A stretch of DNA of 64,000 bases from Pseudorhodobacter sp. MZDSW-24AT (GTDB lineage Bacteria; Pseudomonadota; Alphaproteobacteria; Rhodobacterales; Rhodobacteraceae): positions 1 to 64,000 of the forward strand of contig NZ_PGOI01000013.1 of NCBI RefSeq assembly GCF_002794355.1. Direction: 5' to 3'. This document shows, one piece after another, positions 38,836 to 47,764 of the stretch (positions are counted from its first letter, which is position 1; every line of letters starts with the position of its first letter). The notes beneath the pieces are model-generated. The model did no database searches. It saw only the letters and a program-made list of their open reading frames with translations, and was not told the DNA's origin. Position numbers and translations under genes: made by a program.

Positions 38836-38860
38836 GGCGGGGGGCACCACGCCCCCCGCC
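38836..38860. terminator. GC-rich hairpin between lpd and the convergent gene
   Basis: GGCGGGGGGC (38836-38845) pairs with GCCCCCCGCC (38851-38860) over a 5-nt loop, 6 bp after lpd. There is no T-run, so it may work as a bidirectional barrier rather than a classical terminator. Confidence 0.55.
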
Positions 38861-38865
38861 TGCCC

Positions 38866-39612
38866 TCAGGGCGTGATCTTCTCCGGCGTCAGCGCCGCCG
38901 TCTCGGGCAGCGCCACCGGCTGAAGCAGCGGAAAGCCCGCCGCCATGAATTGGGCGGTATCCGTATAGTCAAACAACGCATTGAACCGATCCAGCCCGAA
39001 GGCATCCAGTGTCAGATCGGCATAGCGCGCCACGATCTGCGCATAGTTGCGCTCCAAGACCCGGGATTTCGGGTCCAGCCCGCTGACCAGCACCAAGCCC
39101 GTCGGGGCAGCATCCAAAACCGTCAGGCGCAAATCCGGGCGGTGCTCCATCAAGATCGGGATGAGCTTCCAGACATCCCCCGTCCAGGCCTGTTTGGGGA
39201 TGGCAGACAGGTCGCGGGTCGTCATCGCATGGTCAAAAGGGCAGCAATCATGCAACGCGATCACGCCTTTGAGGTCGCTGGCCTTTTCGGTTGCGATGAA
39301 ATCGCGCAGCAGGAACTCGCACAAATGCATGCCGTCCAGAAAACTGAAGGAGAGCTTCACCTTCAGCGCCTTCAGGAACCCGCTTGCGAAAAAGGCATCG
39401 CTGGTCTGCTGGAACACATGCAAGGCGGGCTTTTTGCCAATGATATTGGCCTCGGCGCGAAAGAACGGGTCCACGGCAATCGTCTTGCCCCGCGCCGGGG
39501 CAAAGATGCGCCCGGTGCGGCAGCCCACCTCCAGATACCAGTCGAACAGCAGGTCCCGGTGCAAGGCCGACATGAAGGCCGTATACTTAAGTCCCTTGGC
39601 TTGCTTGAACAT
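38866..39612 (-). CDS. methyltransferase-like protein (methyltransf_24-type)
   Basis: This 248-residue protein has a SAM-methyltransferase-like layout: YLEVGCRTGRIFA for motif I, KTIAVDPFFRAE for the acidic loop and SFLDGMHLCEFLLRDF for the central Asp strand, then LHDCCPF. It resembles class I methyltransferases found with glycan genes. GGGAGAGG precedes ATG 39612. It overlaps the end of the GT61-family gene by 26 bp, so the two are translationally linked. The substrate is unknown. Confidence 0.72.
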   Translation of the reverse strand: MFKQAKGLKYTAFMSALHRDLLFDWYLEVGCRTGRIFAPARGKTIAVDPFFRAEANIIGKKPALHVFQQTSDAFFASGFLKALKVKLSFSFLDGMHLCEFLLRDFIATEKASDLKGVIALHDCCPFDHAMTTRDLSAIPKQAWTGDVWKLIPILMEHRPDLRLTVLDAAPTGLVLVSGLDPKSRVLERNYAQIVARYADLTLDAFGLDRFNALFDYTDTAQFMAAGFPLLQPVALPETAALTPEKITP

Positions 39613-40699
39613 GCCCCTCTCCCTTGCGCCGTGCCGCGCGCTCTGCCTTCAACCAGTCGGCCCGTGCGTGTGCATCCAGCACCCTTTCCCCGGGGCGCAA
39701 TCCGGCCGCCAATGAGGCCGCGACCTGCGCATCCGAAGGCGCGTGCCAGCCTGTCCCCTTGATCAGGCCAAGCGCCCGCAACCCCTCCTGCAAGACATCA
39801 AAATCCAGCTCGGACAGGCCCAGATGCTCGCCCCGTCGCGGTGGCCACCACAGCGCCCGCACCGCATTGATCGCTTGCGTCGGCGTCCCGGCCCGATCCG
39901 CCATCTGCGCGACCATCACCTCGGGCAAGCGGTCGCGCCGGTGGATCACCGCCGAGACCTGCCCGGGCTGCCGGATCAGCGCAAACAAATGCAGCGCCGA
40001 ACCTTCGGCAAAGATCAGCTTTCCCGCCGCCTGAAAGCTGCGCACCTGATGGGCGATGTCATGCGCCTCGGGCTGATAGATCTCATAGCCTTCTGCCGCC
40101 AGCAGCGCCTCGAGATGGCTTTCACAGGCATACCGCCCCGCCTGCGGGCCCAGACCGCTGCGCGTCACATAGATCTTGCGGTCTGGGTCAGGCGGCCCGG
40201 CGGGGGGCCAGCGCCGGTCAATCCAGTCGTAGAAACCGGGCAAGGCGGTGCCCGCATGGCATTCGCCAAAACGCTCGGCGGCCGTGTAAAGCCGCTCAAA
40301 GCGAAGTGCCCCTTCGGTCACCAGCACCGGATGTGACAGTCCAAGCCCGCGCAGGACGGCAGGCAGCACGGCATAGCCGGGGGCACGCGCTTGCGGCTTG
40401 GCGGCAAAGACAAGCAGCGTTTCCGGCGGCACCTCCTCCAGCGCCCACAGACGGCCCAACGCGTTCAGCAGCACAAAGCCGAACTGCTTGTCGACCGAAC
40501 CGGCAAACAGCGCAGGGCCAAAGATCAGCGGCGACTCGTTTTGCGGCACGGCGCGGGGCAAGGGTTGGTTTGTCCACGCGGCGGTGCGGATTTCACACTC
40601 TGGCAGCAACTGGCCCTCTGCCCCGTAAATCCCAAGGCGGGTGGTGCGTCGGTCGATCCGGTCACCGGGGATCAGGAAGGCATGTTCAGATGCGATCAT
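39587..40699 (-). CDS. glycosyltransferase family 61 (DUF563) protein
   Basis: This protein of about 370 residues has the GT61 block KIYVTRSGLGPQAGRYACES, followed by EIYQPEAHDIAHQVRSFQAA and FAEGSALHLFALI. Such proteins transfer sugars to surface glycans. ATG 40699 (MIASEHAF) is chosen, while an in-frame ATG at 40756 adds 19 residues without family support. The 3' end overlaps the methyltransferase-like gene by 26 bp. The sugar and acceptor are unknown. Confidence 0.8.
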   Translation of the reverse strand: MIASEHAFLIPGDRIDRRTTRLGIYGAEGQLLPECEIRTAAWTNQPLPRAVPQNESPLIFGPALFAGSVDKQFGFVLLNALGRLWALEEVPPETLLVFAAKPQARAPGYAVLPAVLRGLGLSHPVLVTEGALRFERLYTAAERFGECHAGTALPGFYDWIDRRWPPAGPPDPDRKIYVTRSGLGPQAGRYACESHLEALLAAEGYEIYQPEAHDIAHQVRSFQAAGKLIFAEGSALHLFALIRQPGQVSAVIHRRDRLPEVMVAQMADRAGTPTQAINAVRALWWPPRRGEHLGLSELDFDVLQEGLRALGLIKGTGWHAPSDAQVAASLAAGLRPGERVLDAHARADWLKAERAARRKGEGHVQASQGT

Positions 40700-40768
40700 G
40701 GCGCCCCATGCGAAACGCGCGCGCAAGACTCTCGGACGGCCCTCTTGCAAGGGCAACAGAGTTTCGCC

Positions 40769-41419
40769 TCAGCCCGCAAGATGGCGCAGCCCCTGCGTCA
40801 CATCCGTCCGCACCGCCAGCCTCAAGCCGGGCTCATCCCCGGCCTTGAGCGCCGCAAGGATCAGGCGGTGGTGTTGCGGCGGCTCTTTGCGGCGCAGGCG
40901 CGAATAAAGCGCACGCATCGTCGGCCCCAGCTGCAACCACACCGTCTCACAGATCGCCAGCATCGCAGGGGCCTGTGCCCGCAGATACAGCGTGCGGTGA
41001 AATTCCAGATTGGTGCGCACATAGGCCACCGCATCCTGCCGCTGCACCGCTTCGGCGTTCAGCGCATTGATGGCGGCCAAACGGTCGATCAGCGCGAAAT
41101 GCGCACGCGGCAGCGCCCGCGCCGCCATCTCGGGTTCCAGAAGCGCGCGAATGGCGGCCAGTTCCTCGATACGCTCGGGCGTCAGCTCGGGCGTCGACAC
41201 CCGCCCCGAGCTGGAAATGGTCAACGCGCCTTCGGCCACCAGACGGCGGATCGCCTCGCGCGCTGGGGTCATCGACACACCATGTTCCTTGGCCAGACCG
41301 CGCAAGGTCATCGGTTGACCGGGGCCCACCTCGCCATGCATCACCTGCTGACGCAAGCTGCGATACAGGCGCTCATGCGCGGCGGCGTTGGGGTCTGTCA
41401 GGCGGGGCGTGATGGGCAT
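40769..41419 (-). CDS. GntR family transcriptional regulator (FadR/FCD type)
   Basis: This 216-residue regulator has an N-terminal winged helix (LYRSLRQQVMHGEVGPGQPMTLRGLAKEHGVSMTPAREAIRRL) and a C-terminal all-helical FCD effector domain with metal-ligand-like residues (HFALIDRLAAIN, NLEFHRTLY, HHRLILAAL). FCD regulators often sense organic acids. It stands between the GT61 gene and the YgjP-type peptidase. The target is not evident, but GntR proteins bind short palindromes, so it is one candidate for other sites in the window. Confidence 0.92.
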   Translation of the reverse strand: MPITPRLTDPNAAAHERLYRSLRQQVMHGEVGPGQPMTLRGLAKEHGVSMTPAREAIRRLVAEGALTISSSGRVSTPELTPERIEELAAIRALLEPEMAARALPRAHFALIDRLAAINALNAEAVQRQDAVAYVRTNLEFHRTLYLRAQAPAMLAICETVWLQLGPTMRALYSRLRRKEPPQHHRLILAALKAGDEPGLRLAVRTDVTQGLRHLAG

Positions 41420-41452
41420 GATCGCCAGCCAAGCACCGCTTTTGCACCGGGG

Positions 41453-42157
41453 TCAATCCGTCGCATCGCTTTGCGCCCCAAAGACATAGCCATGCAGCGC
41501 CTGACCTTCGCTGTGCAACCAGTTGCGCTGCACCTGCCAGCGGGGGAACAGCTGCTCCACCACCGCCCAAAATGCGGGGGAGTGGTTCATCTGCTCCAGA
41601 TGCGCCACCTCATGCGCCGCGACATAGTCCAGCACCGAGGCAGGGGCCATGATCAGCCGCCATGAGAACATCAACGCCCCGTCCTGCGCGCAAGACCCCC
41701 AGCGCGACCGCGTGTCCCGCAGGGTCAGCCGGGTATAGCGGCGCCCCAGCCGGGCCGCATACCGGTCACAGGCCGCAGCCAGACGGTCCCGCGCCATCAG
41801 CTTGAGAAAGGCCCCCACCCGTACGCCTGCCTGCGCCGGGTCCCCCGGCACCAGCAGCGAATCACCCTCCAGCCGCACAGATCGCCCGCCGCCTGCCGCC
41901 ACTTGCCGCAACTGTCCTTCCACCGGCACCCAGTCTCCCACACGCACCACCTGCCGCGTCGGCATCTGGGCAAGGGTCTGCCGGATCCAGCTTTCCTGCG
42001 CGGCGGCAAAGCGCAAGGCCTCGGCCTCTTTCGCACGCAGCGGCATCGACAAGGTGACACGGCCATCAAGCCGCGAGACACGCAAGGAAAACCGCTTGCT
42101 GCGGGCCGAGCGGCGCAACGTGATCTGAAGGGGGGGCATTCCGGGAATTTGGGGCAT
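41453..42157 (-). CDS. YgjP-type (DUF45/M48) zinc metallopeptidase
   Basis: This 234-residue protein has the C-terminal zinc motif HEVAHLEQMNHSPAFW (HExxH plus a later His) and the preceding family block TRSRWGSCAQDGALMFSWRL. ATG 42157 (MPQIPGMPP) has AAGAG upstream, and the much longer frame reaching 42736 crosses the divergent TIGR02300 gene and is rejected. It is predicted to be cytoplasmic with unknown substrate. Confidence 0.88.
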   Translation of the reverse strand: MPQIPGMPPLQITLRRSARSKRFSLRVSRLDGRVTLSMPLRAKEAEALRFAAAQESWIRQTLAQMPTRQVVRVGDWVPVEGQLRQVAAGGGRSVRLEGDSLLVPGDPAQAGVRVGAFLKLMARDRLAAACDRYAARLGRRYTRLTLRDTRSRWGSCAQDGALMFSWRLIMAPASVLDYVAAHEVAHLEQMNHSPAFWAVVEQLFPRWQVQRNWLHSEGQALHGYVFGAQSDATD

Positions 42158-42292
42158 AAGTCGCTCTTGCAAGGCCGATCCAGAATAGCCACCTTGACAA
42201 AGGTCGCAATGGGGCCAAAAGCCTTTGACAGACGCGGGCCCTTGTGGCAAGCGACGCCATCTTTTCATATCCGTAGCCTTAAGGGAACCACT

Positions 42293-42625
42293 ATGCCCAA
42301 GGAAGAATGGGGTACGAAGCGTATTTGCCCGACCACCGGGAAACGCTTCTATGACCTGAACCGCTCGCCGATCATCAGCCCCTATACCGGCGAGGTCGTG
42401 GATATCGAATCTGCGCGCCGCAAGATGGCGGCTTCCGTCATCGCGCGGGTTGCCCCCGAAAAAGACGAAGAGGTTCTGGTCGACGATCTGGAAGCCGATG
42501 ACGATCTGCTGGAAACCGCATCGGATGATGCGGATCTGGATGATGATCTGCTGGAAGACGATGCAGACGACAATGTCTCGCTCGATGAACTGGCCGATGT
42601 GGCCGGGGATGAGGACGAGGTCTAA
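42293..42625 (+). CDS. TIGR02300 (FYDLN acid) family protein
   Basis: This 110-residue protein has an N-terminal conserved block WGTKRICPTTGKRFYDLNRSPIISPYTGE that looks like a small metal-binding or rubredoxin-like fold, and a very acidic Asp/Glu-rich C-terminal tail. The family is widespread in alphaproteobacteria and of unknown function. Start ATG 42293 has AAGGGAA upstream. It is followed by tRNA-Ala. Confidence 0.93.
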   Translation: MPKEEWGTKRICPTTGKRFYDLNRSPIISPYTGEVVDIESARRKMAASVIARVAPEKDEEVLVDDLEADDDLLETASDDADLDDDLLEDDADDNVSLDELADVAGDEDEV

Positions 42626-42728
42626 GTATTTGCAAGGGCGTGGGGAAGATTGCAAAAAAACCACTTGCACCCCCCCACGCCCTCGCCTAAATACCGCCCA
42701 TCGAAACGGAAACGTGACGATACCCGGT

Positions 42729-42804
<76 letters not shown>

Positions 42805-42811
42805 ATTTAAC

Positions 42812-42836
42812 AAAAGCCGCCTTCGGGCGGCTTTTT
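42812..42836 (+). terminator. rho-independent terminator after tRNA-Ala
   Basis: AAAAGCCGCC (42812-42821), tetraloop TTCG, GGCGGCTTTTT (42826-42836). It is a textbook stem with T-run directly after the tRNA, and lies close to the convergent exonuclease-fusion gene. Confidence 0.92.
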
Positions 42837-42858
42837 GTTGTTTTGGCTGTTCGGCCTG

Positions 42859-44934
42859 TCAGTTCAGATCCTTGAGCAGGCGGCCATGGCGGCGCACTTC
42901 CGTCAGAACCGCGCCGAATGTGGCAAAACCCATGCCTTGCAGCATCGGCATCAGCTTCAGGAACGCATCGGCGGTGGCGATTGTGTCGCCAATCGCGGTG
43001 TGGCGTGCCTCTTCGGGAATCGTCAGCCCCAGACGATGGGTCAGCGCATCAAGGCTGTGAACCGCATGCTGGCCAAACACCACCGCCGACAGCAACACCG
43101 TGTCCAGCACCGGATTGTCGAATCGCACCCCCAAGCCCGGCTCCAGACGGCGCAGAAAAGCCATGTCGAAAGGCGCATTATGCGCAACCAGCACCGCGCC
43201 CTTGGCAAAGGTGTGAAAGCGCAAGGCCACCTCTTCGATCAGCGGCGCATCCTGCACCATGGCATCGGTGATGCCATGCACCTCGGTCGATGACAGGGGA
43301 ATCGGGCGGCGCGGATTGACCAGCGTGTTGAACACCTCGCCCTCCACCCGGCGGCCATTCACGACGCGCACGGCTGCGATCTGCACGATCTCATCCCCCT
43401 GCCCCGGCAAAAGCCCGGTCGTTTCGGTATCGAACACCACATAGGTCAGATCCGGCAGGCGCGTGTCCTGCACTTTGGCGCTGCGCGCCTTGGACAACAG
43501 ATCAAAGTCGTAAACCACCGGGCGCGCAATCGGCTCGGGTCGGCGCACCACACGGCGGGCTTGCGGAATCGGCATGCACAGGCTGTTTTCAGCCGCACCC
43601 ACGGCCTCGGGCCAGATTTCGGTGGCATGGCCTTCCAGAACCGAGCGGCGCGGCAAGGCCGTCAGCCCCGGTTCCAGCGGCGCATCCAGCCAACGCTCCA
43701 GCTCTGCCATCGGCAGCGCAGGCCCCTGCCAGATCAGCCGGATCAGCGCGCCGGTGCCGTCTTCTTCCACCGTCAGCCGAAAGGCCCGCGCAAGGCCCGC
43801 CTGCGCGATGGCATCGGTCAGTCCCGACAGCAGCGCAATCACCTCAAACGCATTGCATCGCAGCAGCAGCGCATCGGCGCGTGTCTCCACGCCAAGGCCT
43901 GCCCCTTCCATCCGCGCGCGCAGACTGTCCAGCAGATCCGAGGCGCGGATCATCGCCAGCGTCCATCCCTCGCCGCGCCCTTCGTCATGGCGGCGGCTCA
44001 GATCGGTGACGGCAGCGGTCAGGGTGGCCACCTCTTCGCGCAGCGCAGTGTCCAGCCGCCCGGGGCCAGCAGCCCCTTCCGGAATCGCCGCAAGAAGAGT
44101 GCTCAGGTTGGCAGCGGGGCGGCGCACCCGATCAAACACCTCCGTCAAAAGCGCCTCGCGCCGTGTGTGGGCGGCATGCTCGACGGTGACATCCCGCAAC
44201 GTCAGCACATACCCCGGCAGGGCGCCCTCCTCGGCCGCCATCAGACGCATCCGGGCCGAAAGCACCCGGTTCCCCGCCCGCGTGGCGCACAGGATGTCAG
44301 ACGCCGCGTCCGTGTCGCCTGTGGCCATCAGGCGCTCATGCGCCAAAAGGATCGGGCCTTCCCGCAGATAATCGAACAGGCGACGGTCCAAGCCGGGGGT
44401 GGCCAGACCGGCACCCATCAGATCCACCGCCTGCCCGTTGTAAAAGACCAGCGCATGATCGCCCGAGCACAGGACGACCCCGGCATCGACATCCGAAAGC
44501 AGCGTCTCCAGCCGCGCCTTTTCCCCGGACAAACGCGTGGTCTCCCGCGCCACAGCCTCGGCCAGCGCCGTGCGGGTTTCCTGAAGCGTCGCGGCGGCGG
44601 CCTTTGCCGCCGGGGCCAGATCCCCCAGATAGGCCGCAATATTCGCGTCAATCCCGCCGTTGGCATCGGAATGCGCCCGCACCCGCAAGGCCCCGGCCAG
44701 CTGGTCGATGGGCTTGGCCACATTCAGGTCGAACAGATACCAGACCCATGCCAGCCCCCCCAGACTGGCGAATGCAGCCACCACACCGCTTTGCACAAAC
44801 GCATCCAGTGCGGCGGCGTCGCCCAATCGCTGATAGCCCAGCACCAGACCGGTCACGAGAGCGGCAAGCACCACCGCTGCCAGCCCTGCAAACAGCAGGA
44901 AAAGGCGCAGGCGCAGCGACAGGCGCAACAGCAC
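42859..44934 (-). CDS. degenerate sensor kinase fused to a DnaQ-type 3'-5' exonuclease
   Basis: This 691-residue fusion has two transmembrane helices (about 9-33 and 48-68), a HAMP-like linker (70-120), a PAS-like domain (145-250), a DHp/ATPase-like region (255-440) and a C-terminal DEDDh exonuclease (about 495-690). The nuclease is complete: Asp502/Glu504 (FDTETTGL), Asp590 (HNAPFD), His645 and Asp650. The kinase part is degenerate. The H-box position reads FDRVRRP with Asp268 where the phospho-His should be, and no clear N or G boxes remain. It is last in the symporter/DUF294/response-regulator cluster, 3 bp after the receiver gene. A membrane-tethered nuclease regulated by a sensor input is the inference. 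Confidence 0.85.
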   Translation of the reverse strand: MLLRLSLRLRLFLLFAGLAAVVLAALVTGLVLGYQRLGDAAALDAFVQSGVVAAFASLGGLAWVWYLFDLNVAKPIDQLAGALRVRAHSDANGGIDANIAAYLGDLAPAAKAAAATLQETRTALAEAVARETTRLSGEKARLETLLSDVDAGVVLCSGDHALVFYNGQAVDLMGAGLATPGLDRRLFDYLREGPILLAHERLMATGDTDAASDILCATRAGNRVLSARMRLMAAEEGALPGYVLTLRDVTVEHAAHTRREALLTEVFDRVRRPAANLSTLLAAIPEGAAGPGRLDTALREEVATLTAAVTDLSRRHDEGRGEGWTLAMIRASDLLDSLRARMEGAGLGVETRADALLLRCNAFEVIALLSGLTDAIAQAGLARAFRLTVEEDGTGALIRLIWQGPALPMAELERWLDAPLEPGLTALPRRSVLEGHATEIWPEAVGAAENSLCMPIPQARRVVRRPEPIARPVVYDFDLLSKARSAKVQDTRLPDLTYVVFDTETTGLLPGQGDEIVQIAAVRVVNGRRVEGEVFNTLVNPRRPIPLSSTEVHGITDAMVQDAPLIEEVALRFHTFAKGAVLVAHNAPFDMAFLRRLEPGLGVRFDNPVLDTVLLSAVVFGQHAVHSLDALTHRLGLTIPEEARHTAIGDTIATADAFLKLMPMLQGMGFATFGAVLTEVRRHGRLLKDLN

Positions 44935-44937
44935 CGC

Positions 44938-45330
44938 CTAGCCCTCCGACACAAGAAGCCGCCGCACCTCTGCCCGCAATTCCTTCAACTCGAAGGGCTT
45001 CGAGATGAACCCATCCGCACCAAGCGCCAGCCCCTTGCGCCGCTCGATGGCCGATCCGCGCGCGGTCATCATCAGGATCTTCACATCCGAAAGCGCAGGG
45101 TCCAGCCGCACGCCTTGGCAGATTTCATAGCCTGAAACCTCGGGCAGCATCACATCCAGCAGCACCAGATCGGGGCGCGTGTCCCGGATGCGCGCCAGCG
45201 CCTCGGCCCCATTGGCGATCCGGTCATGCTCATAGCCTTCGCGGGTCATCAGATAATCCAGCGCGATGGCGATATTGTCCTCATCCTCGACCACAAGCAC
45301 CCGATGCCGCTTTGCCGCTGGGGTTGTCAT
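44938..45330 (-). CDS. single-domain response regulator (receiver only)
   Basis: This 130-residue CheY-like receiver has the acidic pair (VEDED), phospho-acceptor Asp in LLDVMLP, the Thr in MMTARG and Lys in ISKPF. There is no output domain, so it must act through a partner. ATG 45330 has GGGAGGG upstream. It lies 3 bp before the pseudokinase-exonuclease gene, which lacks a phospho-His, so its phosphodonor is probably elsewhere. Confidence 0.93.
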   Translation of the reverse strand: MTTPAAKRHRVLVVEDEDNIAIALDYLMTREGYEHDRIANGAEALARIRDTRPDLVLLDVMLPEVSGYEICQGVRLDPALSDVKILMMTARGSAIERRKGLALGADGFISKPFELKELRAEVRRLLVSEG

Positions 45331-45343
45331 CCCACCCTCCCTG

Positions 45344-45865
45344 TCAGGCTGTTCCGCAGGCCGTGGCCTGAAACTGGTCATTTTCTGCCGCCGTCACCCA
45401 ATCGGTCCCCTGCAACTGGCCGTCTTCGGTGATCGAGATGCCTTCGGTCACCAGAACCTGCCGCCCCGCGGCGCAATCGAACACCATCAGCGTGTTGTCC
45501 ATCGGCTGCCAGCGGACGAAGTTGAACAGTTGCGCCATGCGCAGATTGGCATTGTTGGGATGCGCGGCGATGTCGCGGGTGTTCATGGCGATAAAGCGCG
45601 TGGTCATCGGGGCCGCCATCGTCCAAGGCCGCAGGGCAGAGACCTCTTGCGACTGCCAGACCACCGTCATTCCTTCGGGCAATTCGGCGCTGACGCGGTC
45701 AAACCAGTTGTATTCCAGATAGACCGTCGTTCCGATCAACCCAAGCGCCGCCGCCGCGCTGACGGTCCAGGCGGGCAGTGCGCGCCCCGACAAACGGCGC
45801 ACAAGGTGCATCATGCCTCCACAGGCAAAGGCGGCGATGATCGCAGCGACAAGTTCAAAGGCCAT
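45344..45865 (-). CDS. membrane-anchored protein of unknown function
   Basis: This 173-residue protein has two N-terminal transmembrane segments (residues 4-20 and 32-50) and an extracytoplasmic domain ending in a Cys-containing tail (VFDCAAGRQV, FQATACGTA), possibly one disulfide. It lies between the DUF294 gene (18 bp away) and the receiver gene (13 bp away), all one strand, so it is part of the same operon. The family is not recognised. It could provide periplasmic input to the sensor-exonuclease (inference). Confidence 0.8.
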   Translation of the reverse strand: MAFELVAAIIAAFACGGMMHLVRRLSGRALPAWTVSAAAALGLIGTTVYLEYNWFDRVSAELPEGMTVVWQSQEVSALRPWTMAAPMTTRFIAMNTRDIAAHPNNANLRMAQLFNFVRWQPMDNTLMVFDCAAGRQVLVTEGISITEDGQLQGTDWVTAAENDQFQATACGTA

Positions 45866-45883
45866 TCAGGGCGTCTCCGGCAG

Positions 45884-47707
45884 TCAGTTTCGGGCACCGC
45901 GGGCCTGACCCACGGCAGATTGCATGGTGCGCACCACCACAAAGGCATCGCGCAAGTGGCTTCGTTCAAAGTCCGACATGTCGGAGGGCGCAAGGAAATT
46001 GTCCGGCTTGCGCCCCGACCGCACAAGGCGCGCCTGACTTTCCAGCCGGGTCTGTGCGATCAGATCATAGGCCTCGATCAGATCCCGCGCGCCCGAAACG
46101 CTGATCACCCCGGCCGCCTCGGCGGCGTCCAGCCGGGCGCGGGTGTTCACCGCCTCCAGTTGTCCGATCAGCGCGTAGATGCGGCCAAGGTCCACCACCG
46201 GAACCACGCCGTTCAGCTTCATGTCGATGTGGTTCTTGTATTCGCCCGAACGGATGGTGGCAAAGCCACGCAGCAGCCCCAGCGGCGGCGTATGTTTCAG
46301 GCTGTTGCTGATCATATGCGCAACAAAGATCGAGTTGCGCGCCGCCATGTCCAGCGTCTCATGCTGAAGGTCAGTGAACAGGCTGGGCTGACCGCCAATC
46401 GGGCGCAGATCGAACATCACCGAAGACAGCATTTGCGCCATCGGGTCGGGGGTCTGCACCCATTTGTGGAAATAGCCGCGCCACACGGTCATCCGCTGGC
46501 ACCACTGCGGATTGGTCGCCATCATATCGCCGGGGCAATAGACATAGCCACAGGCATGCAAACCGTCCGACACGATCTTGGCCAGATCCTGGAAATAGCC
46601 CATGTCGTCCTCGGTGGCGCGGTCATCGATCATCAGGCAATTGTCCTGATCTGAAACCCCCGTCTGCTCTTGCCGCCCTTGGCTGCCACAGGCCAGCCAC
46701 AGATAGGGCACCGGCGCTGGCCCCAGCTCAGCCTCGGCCATCGCCAGCAGGCGGCGGGTCACGGTGTCCGCCACATCGGTGATCAGCCGTGTCACCACCT
46801 CATGCGCGCTGTTGCCGCCCACCAGCTGCACCAACAGGCGCGGAATGCGCGCCGTGACAGCCGCCATCTCTGCCACCGTCTCGGCCGTGGCCGCATCGCG
46901 CACCAGCTGGGCCGAGCTGACGGCCTGAAACCGGGTCAGGTCGGTCTGGGTGATCATACCCACAAGCCTGCCCTGCTCGACCACAGGCAAATGCCCGATC
47001 CGACGCTCCAGCATGATGTGCAGGATGTCAGATCCCAAAGACTCCGGGCGCAAGGCAATCGGATCCGCCGTCATCACCTCGGCAACCGGGGTGGCAGGGT
47101 CCAACCCATCGGCAAGCACCCGGTTGGTCATGTCGCGCGTGGTCAGGATGCCCAGAAACCGCCCCTCCTCCACCACGCCCAGCGAGGAAACCTTGGCGTC
47201 CCGCATCTTTTGCGCCGCCATCCGCACCGTCTCGGTCGGTCCCACGACCACCGGCTTGCGCGCCATCAGGTCGCCCACCTTCTGCAAGGTCAGATCCCCG
47301 CCACGGCTCTCATGCCCGCGGCCCCGGCTGAAGAACCGCTCAAAGGCGGGAGAGCTGGCAATCAGGCGCCGGTATTCCAGCACGGGCAGCAACAACAGAA
47401 CGGTGTCTTCCATCGTCCGCGCATGGGTCACGGCCAGCCCGTCCCGCGCCAGCCCCCGCTCGCCAAAGCTGTTGCGCGGCCCCAGAAGCGAGATCACCTG
47501 CCCCGAAGGCTCCTGCACCTCGACCGAACCGCGCTTGACCAGATACAGCCCCTTGAGCGGTTCGCCCGCCCGGTAAACCTCTTCACCGGCGGCATAGTCC
47601 CTGCGGCTGAAAGACGTGGCGACACGCACCAATTCGTCCCGCGGCAGGGTGTCGTAAGGATGGACCGTTTCCAGAAATCCGATGATCGTGTGCAGCGGGT
47701 GATCCAT
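45884..47707 (-). CDS. cNMP-binding/CBS/DUF294 nucleotidyltransferase-like signalling protein
   Basis: This 607-residue protein has, in order, a cyclic-nucleotide-binding-like beta-roll (about 15-130, FGERGLARDG), a pair of CBS domains (about 155-275, VMTADPIALRP and GMITQTDLTR), a DUF294 nucleotidyltransferase domain with the GlnD-like signature GSQGRQEQTGVSDQDN, and a C-terminal DUF294_C helical region. The architecture implies nucleotide sensing coupled to nucleotidyl transfer onto a protein, by analogy with GlnD. It is encoded after the SLC5 symporter with a GC hairpin between (47730-47755). The target is unknown. Confidence 0.93.
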   Translation of the reverse strand: MDHPLHTIIGFLETVHPYDTLPRDELVRVATSFSRRDYAAGEEVYRAGEPLKGLYLVKRGSVEVQEPSGQVISLLGPRNSFGERGLARDGLAVTHARTMEDTVLLLLPVLEYRRLIASSPAFERFFSRGRGHESRGGDLTLQKVGDLMARKPVVVGPTETVRMAAQKMRDAKVSSLGVVEEGRFLGILTTRDMTNRVLADGLDPATPVAEVMTADPIALRPESLGSDILHIMLERRIGHLPVVEQGRLVGMITQTDLTRFQAVSSAQLVRDAATAETVAEMAAVTARIPRLLVQLVGGNSAHEVVTRLITDVADTVTRRLLAMAEAELGPAPVPYLWLACGSQGRQEQTGVSDQDNCLMIDDRATEDDMGYFQDLAKIVSDGLHACGYVYCPGDMMATNPQWCQRMTVWRGYFHKWVQTPDPMAQMLSSVMFDLRPIGGQPSLFTDLQHETLDMAARNSIFVAHMISNSLKHTPPLGLLRGFATIRSGEYKNHIDMKLNGVVPVVDLGRIYALIGQLEAVNTRARLDAAEAAGVISVSGARDLIEAYDLIAQTRLESQARLVRSGRKPDNFLAPSDMSDFERSHLRDAFVVVRTMQSAVGQARGARN

Positions 47708-47729
47708 GGCGGTGGTCCTTGAAAGAGGC

Positions 47730-47755
47730 GCGCCCCCGGCCGGAACCGGGGGCGC
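47730..47755 (-). terminator. GC hairpin between the symporter and DUF294 genes
   Basis: GCGCCCCCGG (47730-47739) pairs with CCGGGGGCGC (47746-47755) over a 6-nt loop in the 57-bp gap. With no T-run it probably partly terminates or stabilises the upstream transporter mRNA, giving lower expression of the downstream signalling genes. Confidence 0.6.
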
Positions 47756-47764
47756 AGCGATGGC

